Shown here: positions 10,543-22,348 of the stretch, one piece after another
How positions within the stretch are numbered: the stretch's first letter is position 1
Layout: every line of letters begins with the position of its first letter
DNA from: Rhodoferax sp. OV413
GTDB taxonomy: Bacteria; Pseudomonadota; Gammaproteobacteria; Burkholderiales; Burkholderiaceae_C
Assembly (NCBI RefSeq): GCF_900104385.1
Contig: NZ_FNJA01000001.1
Coordinates: 222,386-286,385, forward strand
DNA: 64,000 nt
Direction: 5' to 3'
Program-made: the position numbers and the translations under genes
Notes under the pieces: generated by a model
Told to the model about the DNA's origin: nothing
The model's database searches: none
What the model saw: the letters and a program-made list of their open reading frames with translations, nothing else

Positions 10543-13500
10543 ATGGCGGAAAACGCTGACCCGGCAGAAAACAAAATCACCGACAATTTCCAGCAGAGAA
10601 GTGGAGTGGCCGCTGCGCCCGATCTACAGCAGGAAAACCAAGTGAAAGACCCCGAAGTCCCTTTCTGGCGGATTTTCCAGAGCAACCCCAGGCCGATGTG
10701 CGTGTACGGCCTGGAGTCCGGGCGTTTTCTTGCCGTCAATCCCGCCATGCTGGCGTTTTATGGCTATGCCGAGCCCGAGCTGCTGGGCCTGCCGGTCGGC
10801 GATCTCTGGCCCGCCGGCCCGGAACCCGTGGCCCCCCTCTTTCCCCTGCCCGCACAGCCGCCCCGCACCTACGGCCATCGCCGCAAGGATGGCGGCCTGG
10901 TGGAGGTTGAAATCACCGCCGACGACGTAGGCTTCCTGGGCCAGCCCGCGCATATGTGGGTGGTGGTGGACGTGACCCCGCGGGTCCAGGCCGAGCGCGA
11001 ATGGGCGCGCCTGAGCCGGGCGCAAACCATGCTCAGCAGCTGCAACGAGGCGCTGATCCGCACCGACACGCAAGATCTGCTGCTGCAGAAAATCTGCCGC
11101 ATCGCGGTCGACATCGGCGGTTATTTCGGCGCCTGGGTGGGACTGGCGCGGGACGACGACTTGCGCAGCATCGAATCCGTGGCCTTTGCGGGTATCCGGC
11201 CGATCTCGGTGTTCCCACACGGCGCATCCTCGTCGGAATCCCTGCCGGGGGGGCGGGGCGCGGCCGGGCGCACGGTTCGCAGCGGCCAGGTGGTCATCAT
11301 GGATGACATCCTGCGGCCAGAAAACCAGCTGCCCTCAAGCCTTGTGCTGGCGGATGCCGGCGTGCGCGGCCTGATCAGCCTGCCGCTGTCCGATGCCGAA
11401 CGCACCTTCGGCGTGCTGTTTTTGTACTCCGCCGAGCCCATCCAGGCCAGCGCCGAAGAAATCCAGCTGCTGCAGGAACTGGCCGACGACCTGGCTTTCG
11501 GCATCCGCAATCTGCAGGCCCAGCACGAAGCCCGGCGCGATGTGCAGACGCGCCGGGAAATCCTGGACATCCAGCAGGAGCTGGCCTTGCCGGACAAAGA
11601 CCTGGTGGAAGCCATGACCGTGATGGCCGGCCGGGTACGCAACCTGACCGGTGCCGATGGCTGCGCGGTGGACTTCGTGGAGGGCGATGAACTGGTGACC
11701 CGGGCGCGGGCCGGCCTGGAGCCCCTGCTGCCGCTGGGCTTCAGGCTGCCGCTGAACAACAGCCTGGCCGGCATTGCGGTGGCCACCCGCCGCACCATGT
11801 TCAGCGAAGACACCAGCAACGATGCGCGCGTCAACCAGGCCATCGCCACCCTGCAGCAGAACGTGCGCTCGCTGGTCATCCTGCCGCTGCTAGTGCACGG
11901 CGAGGCCATCGGCGTGCTGAAAGCCGCCTGGGCGCAACCACGCGGCTTTGCAGAGCGCGATGTGGCGAACCTGCAAATCCTGGTGCAGACCCTGGGCGCC
12001 ACCATCCAGCAGCACCGCATGGCCGACCAGCTGCGGGCCTCCGAGAACCAATACCGCCTGCTGTTTGCGCAGAACCCGCAACCCATCTGGGTGGCCGAGA
12101 ACATCACCCTGAAGCTGCTGGCCGTCAACCAGGCCATGGTCCACCACTACGGCTATACCGAGCAGGAATTGCTGGGCATGACGATCCGCGAGCTGTGGGC
12201 CGAGGCCGCCCAGGAAAGCGAAGCCATCGTGCAGCAGCATATGCGGGAGAGCAGCCCCTACACCGGCACCCGGCGCCACCGCCGCAAGGATGGCTCGGTG
12301 ATCGACGTGGTCATCACCTCCAACCCCATCGTCTTCAACGGCACGGCGGCGCGGCTGATACTGGCCTCCGACGTGACCCAGCGGCTGCAGGCCGAGCGCG
12401 ATCTGGCGCGGCTCAGCCGGGCGCAGCGCATGCTCAGCACCTGCAACGAGGCCTTGATACGCGCCAGCTCGCGCGAGAAGCTGCTGTCTGACATTTGCCG
12501 CATCACCATCGACATCGGCGGCTACCTGGGCGCTTGGGTGGGTTTTGCCCACGACGATGCCGCCAAGTCGATAGAGTGCGTGGCGGTGGCCGGCCTCAAC
12601 CTGGACGCCTTCTGCACCGGCGACCTGAGCTGGGATGCTGACTCGCCCCAGGGCCAGGGTCCGGTCGCCCGCACGCTGCGCAGCGGCCAGGTCTGCGTGG
12701 TCAACAACCTGGACGGCGAAGACGCCTCCCTGCGCGGTCGCAACGAAGAATTCCGTGAAGCCGGATTCCAGAGCGTGGTCTTGCTGCCGCTGCGCGATGC
12801 CCAGCGCACCTTTGGCGTGATGTACCTGATTGCCGGCGTACACACCATCGGCCAGGACGAAATCACCCTGCTGCAAGAGCTGGCCAACGATCTGGCTTTT
12901 GGCATTGGCAACCTGCGGGCGCAGGAACAGCAGCGCCGGGTACAAGCCGCCATGCTCAAGGTGGCGGCCGCCGTCTCGGCAAGCTACGGCCTGGAGTTTC
13001 TGGCCCAGCTGGCGCGCAACATGGCCCAGGCGTTGGACGCCCAGGCTGCGTTCATCACCCGCCTGCTGCCGGGCTCGCCGCCCCAGGGCCGCACGCTGGC
13101 CGCAGTGTTCAACGGCCAGGTGCTGGACAACTTCGACTACCCGATCCAGGGCACGCCCTGCGCGGCCTTGGCCGAACACGCCCACTGGGTGGTGCCGGCC
13201 GATGTGATGGCGCGCTACCCGCAGGCCGCAGACCTGGCCCGGATGCAAGCCCAGGCCTATGTGGGCCAGCGCCTGGACGATGCCGAAGGCCATGCCATCG
13301 GACAAATCTTCGTGCTGTTCAGCACGCCGGTGGAGGAGCCGGAATTCGTCCTGTCCACCCTGCAGATCTTTGCCGCCCGGGTGGCCGCCGAGATGCAGCG
13401 GCAAAAAGCCGACGCCCACATCCGCGACCAGGCCGCGCTGCTGGACAAAGCGCAGGACGCCATCATTCTGCGCAGCCTGAGCGACGGCGTGGTGTACTGG

Positions 13501-15093
13501 AACCGCGGCGCTGAGCGCCTGTACGGCTGGACCGCCGAGGAAGTCCATGGCCAGTTCATGGCCGACAAGCTCTACCGCGACACCACCCAATTCCACGACA
13601 ACCTCAAGAAGCTGTTGGTCACGGGCGTCTGGAAGGGCGAGGTAGAGCATCTGCGCAAGGACGGCAGCACCGTGGCGGTCGAATCGCACTGGACCTTGGT
13701 GCACGACGACCAGGGCCGGCCGCAGTCGGTGCTGTCCATCAACACCGACATTACCCTGCGCAAGGCCGCCGAACGCGAAATCCAGCAACTGGCCTTCTAC
13801 GACCAGCTGACCCGGCTGCCGAACCGCCAACTGCTGATGGACCGGCTGCAGCAGGCACTGTCTGCCAGCGCGCGCAGCGGCCGCTGTGGTGCCCTGCTGT
13901 TCATCGACCTGGACAACTTCAAAACCCTGAATGACACCCTGGGCCACGAAAGCGGCGACATGCTGCTGCAGCAAGTGGGCATGCGCCTGAGCACCTGCAT
14001 ACGCGACATGGACACCGTGGCCCGGTTTGGCGGCGACGAGTTTGTGGTGATGCTGGAAGACCTGGGCCACAACGACGCCGAAGCCGCGGTGATCGCGCGC
14101 AACACCGGCGAGAAGATTCTGCAGGCGCTGGCCGTGTCCTATGTGCTGAACGGCAACGAGCACCGCACCACCTCCAGTATCGGGGTGGCACCGTTTGGCC
14201 GCCGCCACAGCGGCGCCAGCGAACTGCTCAAGCAAGCCGACCTGGCCATGTACCAGGCCAAAACCTCGGGCCGCAACGCGATCCGCTTCTTCGACCCCAG
14301 CATGCAGGCGGTGGTCAACGCCCGGGTGCAGCTGGAGTTCGAGATGCGGCTGGCGCTGACCCAGCACGAATACCTGCTGCACTACCAGCCGCAGTTCTGC
14401 GCGGCCGGCCACATCATCGGCGTGGAAGCGCTGGTGCGCTGGCTGCATCCGCAGCGCGGCCTGATCTCGCCAGCCGAATTCATACCCGCCGCCGAAGACA
14501 CCGGCATCATCATCCCGCTGGGCCAGTGGGTGCTGAGCCAGGCCTGCCAGCAGCTCAGCATCTGGCAGGCCAGGGCCCACACCGCCCACCTGAGCATGGC
14601 GGTCAATGTGAGCGCGCGGCAGTTCCGCAACCCCGATTTCGTGGACCAGATCACCCAGATCCTGCGCAGCACCGGCATCGACGCGCGCGGGCTCAAGCTG
14701 GAGCTGACCGAAAGCCTGCTGGTCGAAGACCTGGAGCAGACGATTGCCAAGATGAGCGCGCTGAAAGCCCTGGGCCTGTGCTTTTCGCTGGACGACTTCG
14801 GCACCGGCTATTCATCGCTGTCCTACCTCAAGCGCTTGCCGCTGGACCAGCTGAAGATCGACCAATCCTTCGTGCGCGACATTGCCACCGATGCGAACGA
14901 CGCCTCCATCGTGCAAACCATCATCGCCCTGGGCAAGAGCCTGGGCCTGGCGGTGATTGCCGAGGGCGTGGAGACCAGCGCCCAGCGCGACTTTCTGGCC
15001 CAGCACGGCTGCGTCAACTACCAGGGCTATTTGTTCAGCCGCCCCCTGCCGATCCGCGAGCTTGAAACCATTTTGCTTGCCACGGCAACCTAG
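10543..15093 (+). CDS. Multi-sensor diguanylate cyclase/phosphodiesterase (PAS/GAF/GGDEF/EAL)
   Basis: A 1,516-residue cytoplasmic c-di-GMP enzyme without membrane segments. Order: PAS (~45-150), GAF (~165-325), GAF (~340-490), PAS (~505-615), GAF (~630-795), a further GAF-like region (~805-945), PAS (~955-1075), GGDEF, EAL. The PAS-GAF units at ~45-330 and ~505-795 are internal duplicates (LSRAQTMLSSCNEALIR versus LSRAQRMLSTCNEALIR). GGDEF is intact at 1163-1167 with an RxxD inhibitory site five residues before it, and EAL is intact at 1295-1297, with DDFGTGYSSL and the lysine motif QLKIDQSF. Both activities are therefore possible; the net output is unknown. Start at ATG 10543; it sits between pyrimidine genes with no obvious functional link. 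Confidence 0.95.
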   Translation: MAENADPAENKITDNFQQRSGVAAAPDLQQENQVKDPEVPFWRIFQSNPRPMCVYGLESGRFLAVNPAMLAFYGYAEPELLGLPVGDLWPAGPEPVAPLFPLPAQPPRTYGHRRKDGGLVEVEITADDVGFLGQPAHMWVVVDVTPRVQAEREWARLSRAQTMLSSCNEALIRTDTQDLLLQKICRIAVDIGGYFGAWVGLARDDDLRSIESVAFAGIRPISVFPHGASSSESLPGGRGAAGRTVRSGQVVIMDDILRPENQLPSSLVLADAGVRGLISLPLSDAERTFGVLFLYSAEPIQASAEEIQLLQELADDLAFGIRNLQAQHEARRDVQTRREILDIQQELALPDKDLVEAMTVMAGRVRNLTGADGCAVDFVEGDELVTRARAGLEPLLPLGFRLPLNNSLAGIAVATRRTMFSEDTSNDARVNQAIATLQQNVRSLVILPLLVHGEAIGVLKAAWAQPRGFAERDVANLQILVQTLGATIQQHRMADQLRASENQYRLLFAQNPQPIWVAENITLKLLAVNQAMVHHYGYTEQELLGMTIRELWAEAAQESEAIVQQHMRESSPYTGTRRHRRKDGSVIDVVITSNPIVFNGTAARLILASDVTQRLQAERDLARLSRAQRMLSTCNEALIRASSREKLLSDICRITIDIGGYLGAWVGFAHDDAAKSIECVAVAGLNLDAFCTGDLSWDADSPQGQGPVARTLRSGQVCVVNNLDGEDASLRGRNEEFREAGFQSVVLLPLRDAQRTFGVMYLIAGVHTIGQDEITLLQELANDLAFGIGNLRAQEQQRRVQAAMLKVAAAVSASYGLEFLAQLARNMAQALDAQAAFITRLLPGSPPQGRTLAAVFNGQVLDNFDYPIQGTPCAALAEHAHWVVPADVMARYPQAADLARMQAQAYVGQRLDDAEGHAIGQIFVLFSTPVEEPEFVLSTLQIFAARVAAEMQRQKADAHIRDQAALLDKAQDAIILRSLSDGVVYWNRGAERLYGWTAEEVHGQFMADKLYRDTTQFHDNLKKLLVTGVWKGEVEHLRKDGSTVAVESHWTLVHDDQGRPQSVLSINTDITLRKAAEREIQQLAFYDQLTRLPNRQLLMDRLQQALSASARSGRCGALLFIDLDNFKTLNDTLGHESGDMLLQQVGMRLSTCIRDMDTVARFGGDEFVVMLEDLGHNDAEAAVIARNTGEKILQALAVSYVLNGNEHRTTSSIGVAPFGRRHSGASELLKQADLAMYQAKTSGRNAIRFFDPSMQAVVNARVQLEFEMRLALTQHEYLLHYQPQFCAAGHIIGVEALVRWLHPQRGLISPAEFIPAAEDTGIIIPLGQWVLSQACQQLSIWQARAHTAHLSMAVNVSARQFRNPDFVDQITQILRSTGIDARGLKLELTESLLVEDLEQTIAKMSALKALGLCFSLDDFGTGYSSLSYLKRLPLDQLKIDQSFVRDIATDANDASIVQTIIALGKSLGLAVIAEGVETSAQRDFLAQHGCVNYQGYLFSRPLPIRELETILLATAT

Positions 15094-15128
15094 CGCTGCG
15101 CTAGCAGCTGCATTTTTGATAGCATGCA
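15091..15128. repeat. Dispersed repeat, short copy R4
   Basis: TAGCGCTGCGCTAGCAGCTG followed by TTTTTGATAGCATGC begins at the stop of the c-di-GMP gene. It shares AGCAGCTgcatTTTTGATAGC with the family but is shorter; a partial copy. Confidence 0.45.
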
Positions 15129-15152
15129 GCTTGCAAGAATTTTGATAGGACG

Positions 15153-16445
15153 ATGATGCTGGATCTCTTGGTCACCAACGCCACCCTGCCCGACGGCCGC
15201 ACCCAGATGTCGCTGGCGGTGCAAGACGGCAAGTTTGTCGACGTCGCGCCCGGCCTGGCCGCCGCCGCGCAGCAGACCATAGACGCCCAGGGCCTGCTGG
15301 TCAGCCCGCCGTTTGTCGACGCGCATTTCCACATGGACGCCACCCTGAGCTACGGCCTGCCGCGGGTCAACCAGAGCGGCACCCTGCTGGAAGGCATTGC
15401 GCTGTGGGGCGAACTCAAGCCGCAGCTGACCCAGGAAGCCCTGGTGCAGCGGGCGCTGGCCTATTGCGATTGGGCGGTGGGGAAGGGCCTGCTGGCGATC
15501 CGCAGCCACGTCGACATCTGCGACCCGCGCCTGCTGGCCGTCGAGGCGCTGCTGGAGGTGAAACGCCAGGTCGCGCCCTACCTCGACCTGCAACTGGTAG
15601 CCTTTCCGCAAGACGGCGTGCTGCGCGACCCCAACGGTATGGACAAGCTGAAGCGCGCATTGGAGATGGGCGTAGACGTGGTCGGCGGCATCCCGCACTT
15701 CGAACGCACCATGGCCGACGGCGCCCTGAGCGTCAAGCTGTTGTGCGAACTGGCGGCCGAGCAAGGCAAGCTGGTCGACATGCACTGCGACGAGTCCGAC
15801 GACCCGCTGTCGCGGCATATCGAAACCCTCACCTATGAGACCAACCGCCTGGGTCTGCACGGCCGGGTCACCGGCTCGCACCTCACGTCCATGCACTCCA
15901 TGGACAACTACTACGTGAGCAAGCTGCTGCCGCTGATGGCCGAGGCGCAGATCCACGTCATCAGCAACCCGCTGATCAACATCACCCTGCAGGGCCGGCA
16001 CGACACCTACCCCAAGCGCCGCGGCATGACCCGCGTGCCCGAGATGATGGCCCAGGGCCTGACCGTCGCGCTGGGCCAGGACTGCGCGATGGACCCCTGG
16101 TACAGCCAGGGCAGCGGCGACATGCTGGAAGTCGCCAGCATGGGCTTGCACGTGGCCCAGATGACCAGCCAGGCCGCCATGCGCCAGTGCTTCCAGGCGG
16201 TCACCGCCAACCCCGCCAAGATCATGCAACTGCAAGGCTACGGCCTGGAGGCGGGCTGCAACGCCGACTTCGTACTGCTGCAAGCACAGGACCCGGTGGA
16301 AGCCATCCGCCTGCGCGCCACCCGCCTGCAGGTGTTCCGGCGCGGCAAACTGCTGGCCCAGACCCCGGCGAACACCGCCCGGCTGCAACTGCCGGGACGG
16401 CCCGACAGTGTGGACTGGATGCTGCGACAGCACGTCCAGGCCTGA
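15153..16445 (+). CDS. Cytosine deaminase-like amidohydrolase (CodA family)
   Basis: Predicted to hydrolyse cytosine (or a related pyrimidine/purine) to uracil and ammonia in the cytoplasm. The 430-residue TIM-barrel amidohydrolase keeps the E. coli CodA metal and catalytic residues with a constant offset of three: His58 and His60 (VDAHFHMD), His211 and Glu214 (DMHCDESDDP), His243 (GSHLTSMHSM) and Asp310 (GQDCAMDPWY). E. coli Asp314, which touches the substrate, is Cys311 here, and the preceding His is Gln309, so specificity may differ; isoguanine or another base are alternatives. No CodB permease adjoins. With upp-URC upstream it would feed cytosine into uracil breakdown. Confidence 0.85.
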   Translation: MMLDLLVTNATLPDGRTQMSLAVQDGKFVDVAPGLAAAAQQTIDAQGLLVSPPFVDAHFHMDATLSYGLPRVNQSGTLLEGIALWGELKPQLTQEALVQRALAYCDWAVGKGLLAIRSHVDICDPRLLAVEALLEVKRQVAPYLDLQLVAFPQDGVLRDPNGMDKLKRALEMGVDVVGGIPHFERTMADGALSVKLLCELAAEQGKLVDMHCDESDDPLSRHIETLTYETNRLGLHGRVTGSHLTSMHSMDNYYVSKLLPLMAEAQIHVISNPLINITLQGRHDTYPKRRGMTRVPEMMAQGLTVALGQDCAMDPWYSQGSGDMLEVASMGLHVAQMTSQAAMRQCFQAVTANPAKIMQLQGYGLEAGCNADFVLLQAQDPVEAIRLRATRLQVFRRGKLLAQTPANTARLQLPGRPDSVDWMLRQHVQA

Positions 16446-16460
16446 TGAACCGTTCTGAAC

Positions 16461-17264
16461 ATGAAAAAAGCATTCTTCTTCGATATCGACAATACCTTGC
16501 TGGACCACCAAACCAAGCAAATCCCCCCATCGGCCTTGCAGGCCATTGACGCACTGAAAGCCGATGGCCATATGGTGGTGATTGCCACGGGGCGCGCCTA
16601 TGGGCACGCCGTGGAATTCATCGATTTGATCCAGCCCGCCTATGCGATTACGCAAAACGGCGCCCGCATCATGCGCGGCGATATAGAGGTGGACAAACAC
16701 CCCTTGCCTGGGGCCAGCTTGGCAAAGCTGTTCCAGCTGCTTGAATCCAAAGGTTTTTATTACGGCGCCACGGATGGCTACGCGGCCCATGTGAGTGCCA
16801 TGGTGGACGAGGTGCTGCTGCCGATGGAATCGGTGGATTTGAGTTCGCAGGCCGATTTGAAAACCACTCAGCCGTTTGAGATCTTCCAGGGCTGGATGTT
16901 CTTCCATGAGCAGCATGACGCCACGCTGATGCCCGAATTGGTCAGCGCTTTCCCGGAATTTGACTACATCCGCTGGCACACCACGGCTCTCGACGTGCTG
17001 CCCAAAGGCGTGAACAAAATGACCGGCTGCGCCTGGGTGCTGGCCGACGCCGGCATGCACGCCGCGCACGCCTATGCCTTTGGCGACGGCCTGAACGACA
17101 TCGAAATGCTGCAAGGCGTAGGCACCGGCATCGCCATGGGCAACGCGCATCCGCGCCTCAAGGCCGTGGCGGACCGGGTTGCCGAGGCGATCCACCACGA
17201 CGGCCTGGCCAAGATGGTGGCGCAACTGCGGCAAGAGTGGCTCGGTTTGGCGTATGCCGCATAA
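16461..17264 (+). CDS. HAD-superfamily phosphatase, Cof type (HAD-IIB)
   Basis: A 267-residue HAD hydrolase of the Cof/sugar-phosphatase type. Motif I is FFFDIDNTLLD with Asp8 (nucleophile) and Asp10, motif II IATGR, and motif IV AFGDGLNDIEML near residue ~212, all intact. The long insert between motifs II and III is the C2b cap. Substrate unknown; Cof proteins dephosphorylate sugar phosphates, pyridoxal phosphate or flavin mononucleotide. It follows the deaminase by 15 bp, so the two are probably co-transcribed; a role in clearing a nucleotide-derived phosphate is possible but only inferred. Confidence 0.88.
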   Translation: MKKAFFFDIDNTLLDHQTKQIPPSALQAIDALKADGHMVVIATGRAYGHAVEFIDLIQPAYAITQNGARIMRGDIEVDKHPLPGASLAKLFQLLESKGFYYGATDGYAAHVSAMVDEVLLPMESVDLSSQADLKTTQPFEIFQGWMFFHEQHDATLMPELVSAFPEFDYIRWHTTALDVLPKGVNKMTGCAWVLADAGMHAAHAYAFGDGLNDIEMLQGVGTGIAMGNAHPRLKAVADRVAEAIHHDGLAKMVAQLRQEWLGLAYAA

Positions 17265-17285
17265 CGGCATCGCTGGTCGACCGAG

Positions 17286-17348
17286 ATTGCTATTATTTTA
17301 AGAGCTATTTGCGCAGGTGCAATAAGCGCCGGCGGCCTGGAAACTATA
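17286..17348. repeat. Dispersed repeat, copy R5
   Basis: Contains TTGCTATTATTTTAAGAGCT, TTGCGCAGGTGCAATAAGCG and CGGCGGCCTGG. Blocks match R8 (AGCT, CGCAG, AATAAGCGCC). It lies between the HAD gene and the riboswitch. Confidence 0.65.
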
Positions 17349-17460
17349 TAAAACACGCGCCTGGAGAAGCCCTGGCGGCCCTGCCCGACCAGCCGCTTAT
17401 TTTGGCTGCCCACCGGCATTTTGCGGAAACAGGCGATCCGCGTGGGTAGAATCCCACCCC

Positions 17461-17680
17461 GTCAGGAGAGAGTTCTCTGCAAGAGAGCCGCCGAAGGCGC
17501 AGGGCCCCGCTACGTGGGCCTGAACGCTCAGGCAAAAGGACTGACAAGCGCTTTTACAAGCGTCTCCCCCTGGAGAGAAACCCGCCCTGAGCGGGTTCAC
17601 CGAAGGCGCAACCCGCAGTCGGCCTGCACCACCGCAAGGCCCGCCCGGCGAATCGCTCAGGTAAAGCGGACAGCGGGGGC
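17461..17680 (+). ncRNA. Tandem glycine riboswitch
   Basis: Two consecutive glycine aptamers lie upstream of gcvT. Aptamer 1 (17461-17545) is closed by GTCAG/CTGAC and contains GGAGAGAG, GCCGCCGAAGGCGCA and CTCAGGCAAAAGGACTGA. Aptamer 2 (17566-17679) is closed by CCCCCTG/CAGCGGGGG and contains CTGGAGAGAAACC, CACCGAAGGCGCAACC and CTCAGGTAAAGCGGACAG. These are the conserved glycine-riboswitch cores in the right order with a ~20-nt linker. Glycine binding normally turns on the downstream gcv operon. Confidence 0.95.
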
Positions 17681-17684
17681 CACA

Positions 17685-17704
17685 CATGATTCTTCGGGAT
17701 CATG
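17685..17704 (+). promoter_or_regulatory. UUCG hairpin, probable expression platform of the riboswitch
   Basis: CATGATTCTTCGGGATCATG folds into an 8-bp stem with a UUCG loop, 5 nt after aptamer 2 and 28 nt before the gcvT ATG. ACACAT (17682-17687) can alternatively pair with ATGTGT (17711-17716), enclosing the ribosome-binding region side. There is no U-tract, so control of translation rather than termination is more likely. Confidence 0.6.
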
Positions 17705-17732
17705 ATTCCAATGTGTCCCCGAAAGAACCGCC

Positions 17733-18854
17733 ATGTCCGATTTGTTGCTGACCCCACTCAACGCGCTGCACCTGGAGCTCGGTGCCCGCATGGTGCCGTT
17801 TGCCGGCTACAGCATGCCGGTGCAATACCCGGCCGGCCTGATGGCCGAGCACCACCACACCCGCAACGCCGCCGGCCTGTTCGATGTATCCCACATGGGC
17901 CAGCTGCGCCTGGTCGGCCCGGACGCCGCCGCCGCGTTTGAAACCCTGGTGCCGGTGGACGTGATCGACCTGGCCGTAGGCAAGCAGCGCTACGGCCTGC
18001 TGTTGAACGACGACGGCGGCATCATCGACGACCTGATGCTCTTCAAGCGCGAGGCCGACATCTTTGTGATCGTCAACGGCGCCTGCAAGGTTGAAGACAT
18101 CGCCCACATCCAGGCCAAGATCGGCCAGCGCTGCGAAGTCATCCCCATGCCAGAAATGGCGCTGCTGGCGCTGCAAGGCCCGCAGGCCGTGGATGCTCTG
18201 TCGCGCCTGGCGCCGGGCGTGGAGAAGCTGGTCTTCATGACCGGCGGCAGCTTCATGGTTGCCGGCATCCCCTGCTTCCTGACCCGCAGCGGCTATACCG
18301 GCGAAGACGGTTTTGAAATCTCGGTGCACGCCGAGCAGGCCGAGGCCCTGGCCCGCGCACTGCTGGCCCAGCCTGAAGTCAAACCCATAGGCCTGGGCGC
18401 ACGCAACTCGCTGCGCCTGGAAGCCGGCTTGTGCCTGTACGGCAATGACCTGGACCCGACCACTACGCCTATCGAAGCCGGCCTGAACTGGGCACTGCAA
18501 AAGGTGCGCCGCACCGGCGGTGCCCGCGAAGGTGGCTTTCCAGGTGCTATCAAAATCCTAGCGCAACTCGCATGTGCTACGGGCGCTATTACCCGGAAAC
18601 GTGTAGGTCTGGTGGCCCTGGAGCGCATCCCCGTGCGCGAGCACACTGCCCTGCAGGACGCGGCCGGTAACGCCATCGGTGAAGTCACCAGCGGCCTGCT
18701 TGGCCCCACGGTAGACAAGCCGATCGCCATGGCCTACGTGGCGCCCGAGTTCGCGGCCATCGGCACCCAAATCAACGCCGTCGTGCGAGGCAAAATCGTG
18801 CCGATGGAAGTCGTCACCATGCCTTTCACGCCCAACCGCTATTTCCGCGGCTGA
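17733..18854 (+). CDS. gcvT: Glycine cleavage system T protein (aminomethyltransferase)
   Basis: GcvT moves the methylene group from the aminomethyl-lipoyl arm of GcvH to tetrahydrofolate and releases ammonia. The 373-residue protein has the expected fold: [20 protein letters not shown] at the start, [27 protein letters not shown] and the [20 protein letters not shown] segment (split for length). Residues ~271-286 ([16 protein letters not shown]) coincide with a sequence resembling the dispersed repeat. First gene after the glycine riboswitch; gcvH follows after 25 bp. Confidence 0.97.
   Translation: MSDLLLTPLNALHLELGARMVPFAGYSMPVQYPAGLMAEHHHTRNAAGLFDVSHMGQLRLVGPDAAAAFETLVPVDVIDLAVGKQRYGLLLNDDGGIIDDLMLFKREADIFVIVNGACKVEDIAHIQAKIGQRCEVIPMPEMALLALQGPQAVDALSRLAPGVEKLVFMTGGSFMVAGIPCFLTRSGYTGEDGFEISVHAEQAEALARALLAQPEVKPIGLGARNSLRLEAGLCLYGNDLDPTTTPIEAGLNWALQKVRRTGGAREGGFPGAIKILAQLACATGAITRKRVGLVALERIPVREHTALQDAAGNAIGEVTSGLLGPTVDKPIAMAYVAPEFAAIGTQINAVVRGKIVPMEVVTMPFTPNRYFRG
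18544..18591. repeat. Repeat-like segment R6 inside gcvT
   Basis: GTGCTATCAAAATCCTAGCG, CAACTCGCATGTGCTACGGG and CGCTATT carry the GCTATCAAAAT and GCGC/TAGCGC blocks of the dispersed family, read in frame within gcvT. The match is weaker than for intergenic copies, so it could be coincidence. Confidence 0.4.
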
Positions 18855-18879
18855 TTCCATTTTTTACAGGAGCAACCCC

Positions 18880-19251
18880 ATGAGCATCAAGTACACCGAA
18901 GACCACGAATGGCTGAACATCGAGGGCGACACCGCCACCGTCGGCATCACCCACCACGCGCAAGACGCGCTGGGTGACGTGGTGTTTGTCGACCTGCCCG
19001 CAGTCGGCACGACTTTCGCCCAGAAGGATGTGGCCGGCGTGGTCGAGTCGGTGAAAGCCGCTGCCGACGTCTACATGCCCGTGTCCGGCGAAATCACCGA
19101 GGTCAACGAAGCCCTGCGCGCAGACCCGGCCCTGGCCAACACCGACCCACTGGGTGCCGGCTGGTTCTTCAAGGTCAAGCTGTCGGACCAGTCCCAAGTG
19201 GCTGCCCTGCTCGACGAAACCGCCTACAACGCCTTTAGCCAAAACGCCTGA
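18880..19251 (+). CDS. gcvH: Glycine cleavage system H protein
   Basis: GcvH is the lipoyl carrier that shuttles the aminomethyl group between the P, T and L proteins. The 123-residue protein is typical in length; the lipoylated residue is Lys59 in [19 protein letters not shown]. An AGGAG lies 9-13 bases before its ATG. It is in the gcvTHP order under the glycine riboswitch, with a 194-bp repeat-filled gap before gcvP. No lpd-type L-protein gene is in the window, as usual because Lpd is shared with other complexes. Confidence 0.97.
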   Translation: MSIKYTEDHEWLNIEGDTATVGITHHAQDALGDVVFVDLPAVGTTFAQKDVAGVVESVKAAADVYMPVSGEITEVNEALRADPALANTDPLGAGWFFKVKLSDQSQVAALLDETAYNAFSQNA

Positions 19252-19260
19252 AGCTAAGCA

Positions 19261-19358
19261 CACCCCCAGGCTGCAGCGCTACGCGTCTTTCGCCAACCCC
19301 CTTGCAGGGGGCAACACCAGCAGCCTGGCAAAGCCAGTTCTGCGGTGTTTCTGGAAGA
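19261..19358. repeat. ~100-bp dispersed repeat family 2, copy A
   Basis: Starts 9 bp behind the gcvH stop codon. CACCCCCAGGCT, CAACCCCCTTGCAGGGGGCA, ACACCAG, CCTGGCAAAGCCAGTT and CGGTGTTTCTGGA recur at 58415-58514 in the same order, with about 80% identity by eye. It contains nested inverted repeats (CCCCCTTGCAGGGGG; TGGCAAAGCCA). Confidence 0.85.
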
Positions 19359-19398
19359 GCCAGGCGCCGCTTACCTCGGTTGCTCTAACCCTCACCCA

Positions 19399-19422
19399 CC
19401 CTCTCTCTCGCTCGGGAGAGGG
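19399..19422. repeat. Hairpin in the gcvH-gcvP gap
   Basis: CCCTCTC and GAGAGGG form a 7-bp stem around a 10-base loop, 24 bases before the gcvP ATG. No U-tract follows, so it is not an obvious terminator; it could slow transcription or stabilise the upstream gcvTH message. Confidence 0.4.
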
Positions 19423-19445
19423 CGTAAAACCATAGCGACTTCCCA

Positions 19446-22325
<2,880 letters not shown>

Positions 22326-22348
22326 GCTGCGTGACGCATATGCTTGAA

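Noticed and set aside
11890-14589. Long minus-strand open frame of 899 codons
   Set aside because: Antisense shadow of the PAS/GAF/GGDEF/EAL gene in high-GC DNA; His/Gln/Ala-rich translation without motifs.
15090-17270. Minus-strand open frame of 726 codons
   Set aside because: Antisense to the deaminase and HAD genes, which have clear family motifs.
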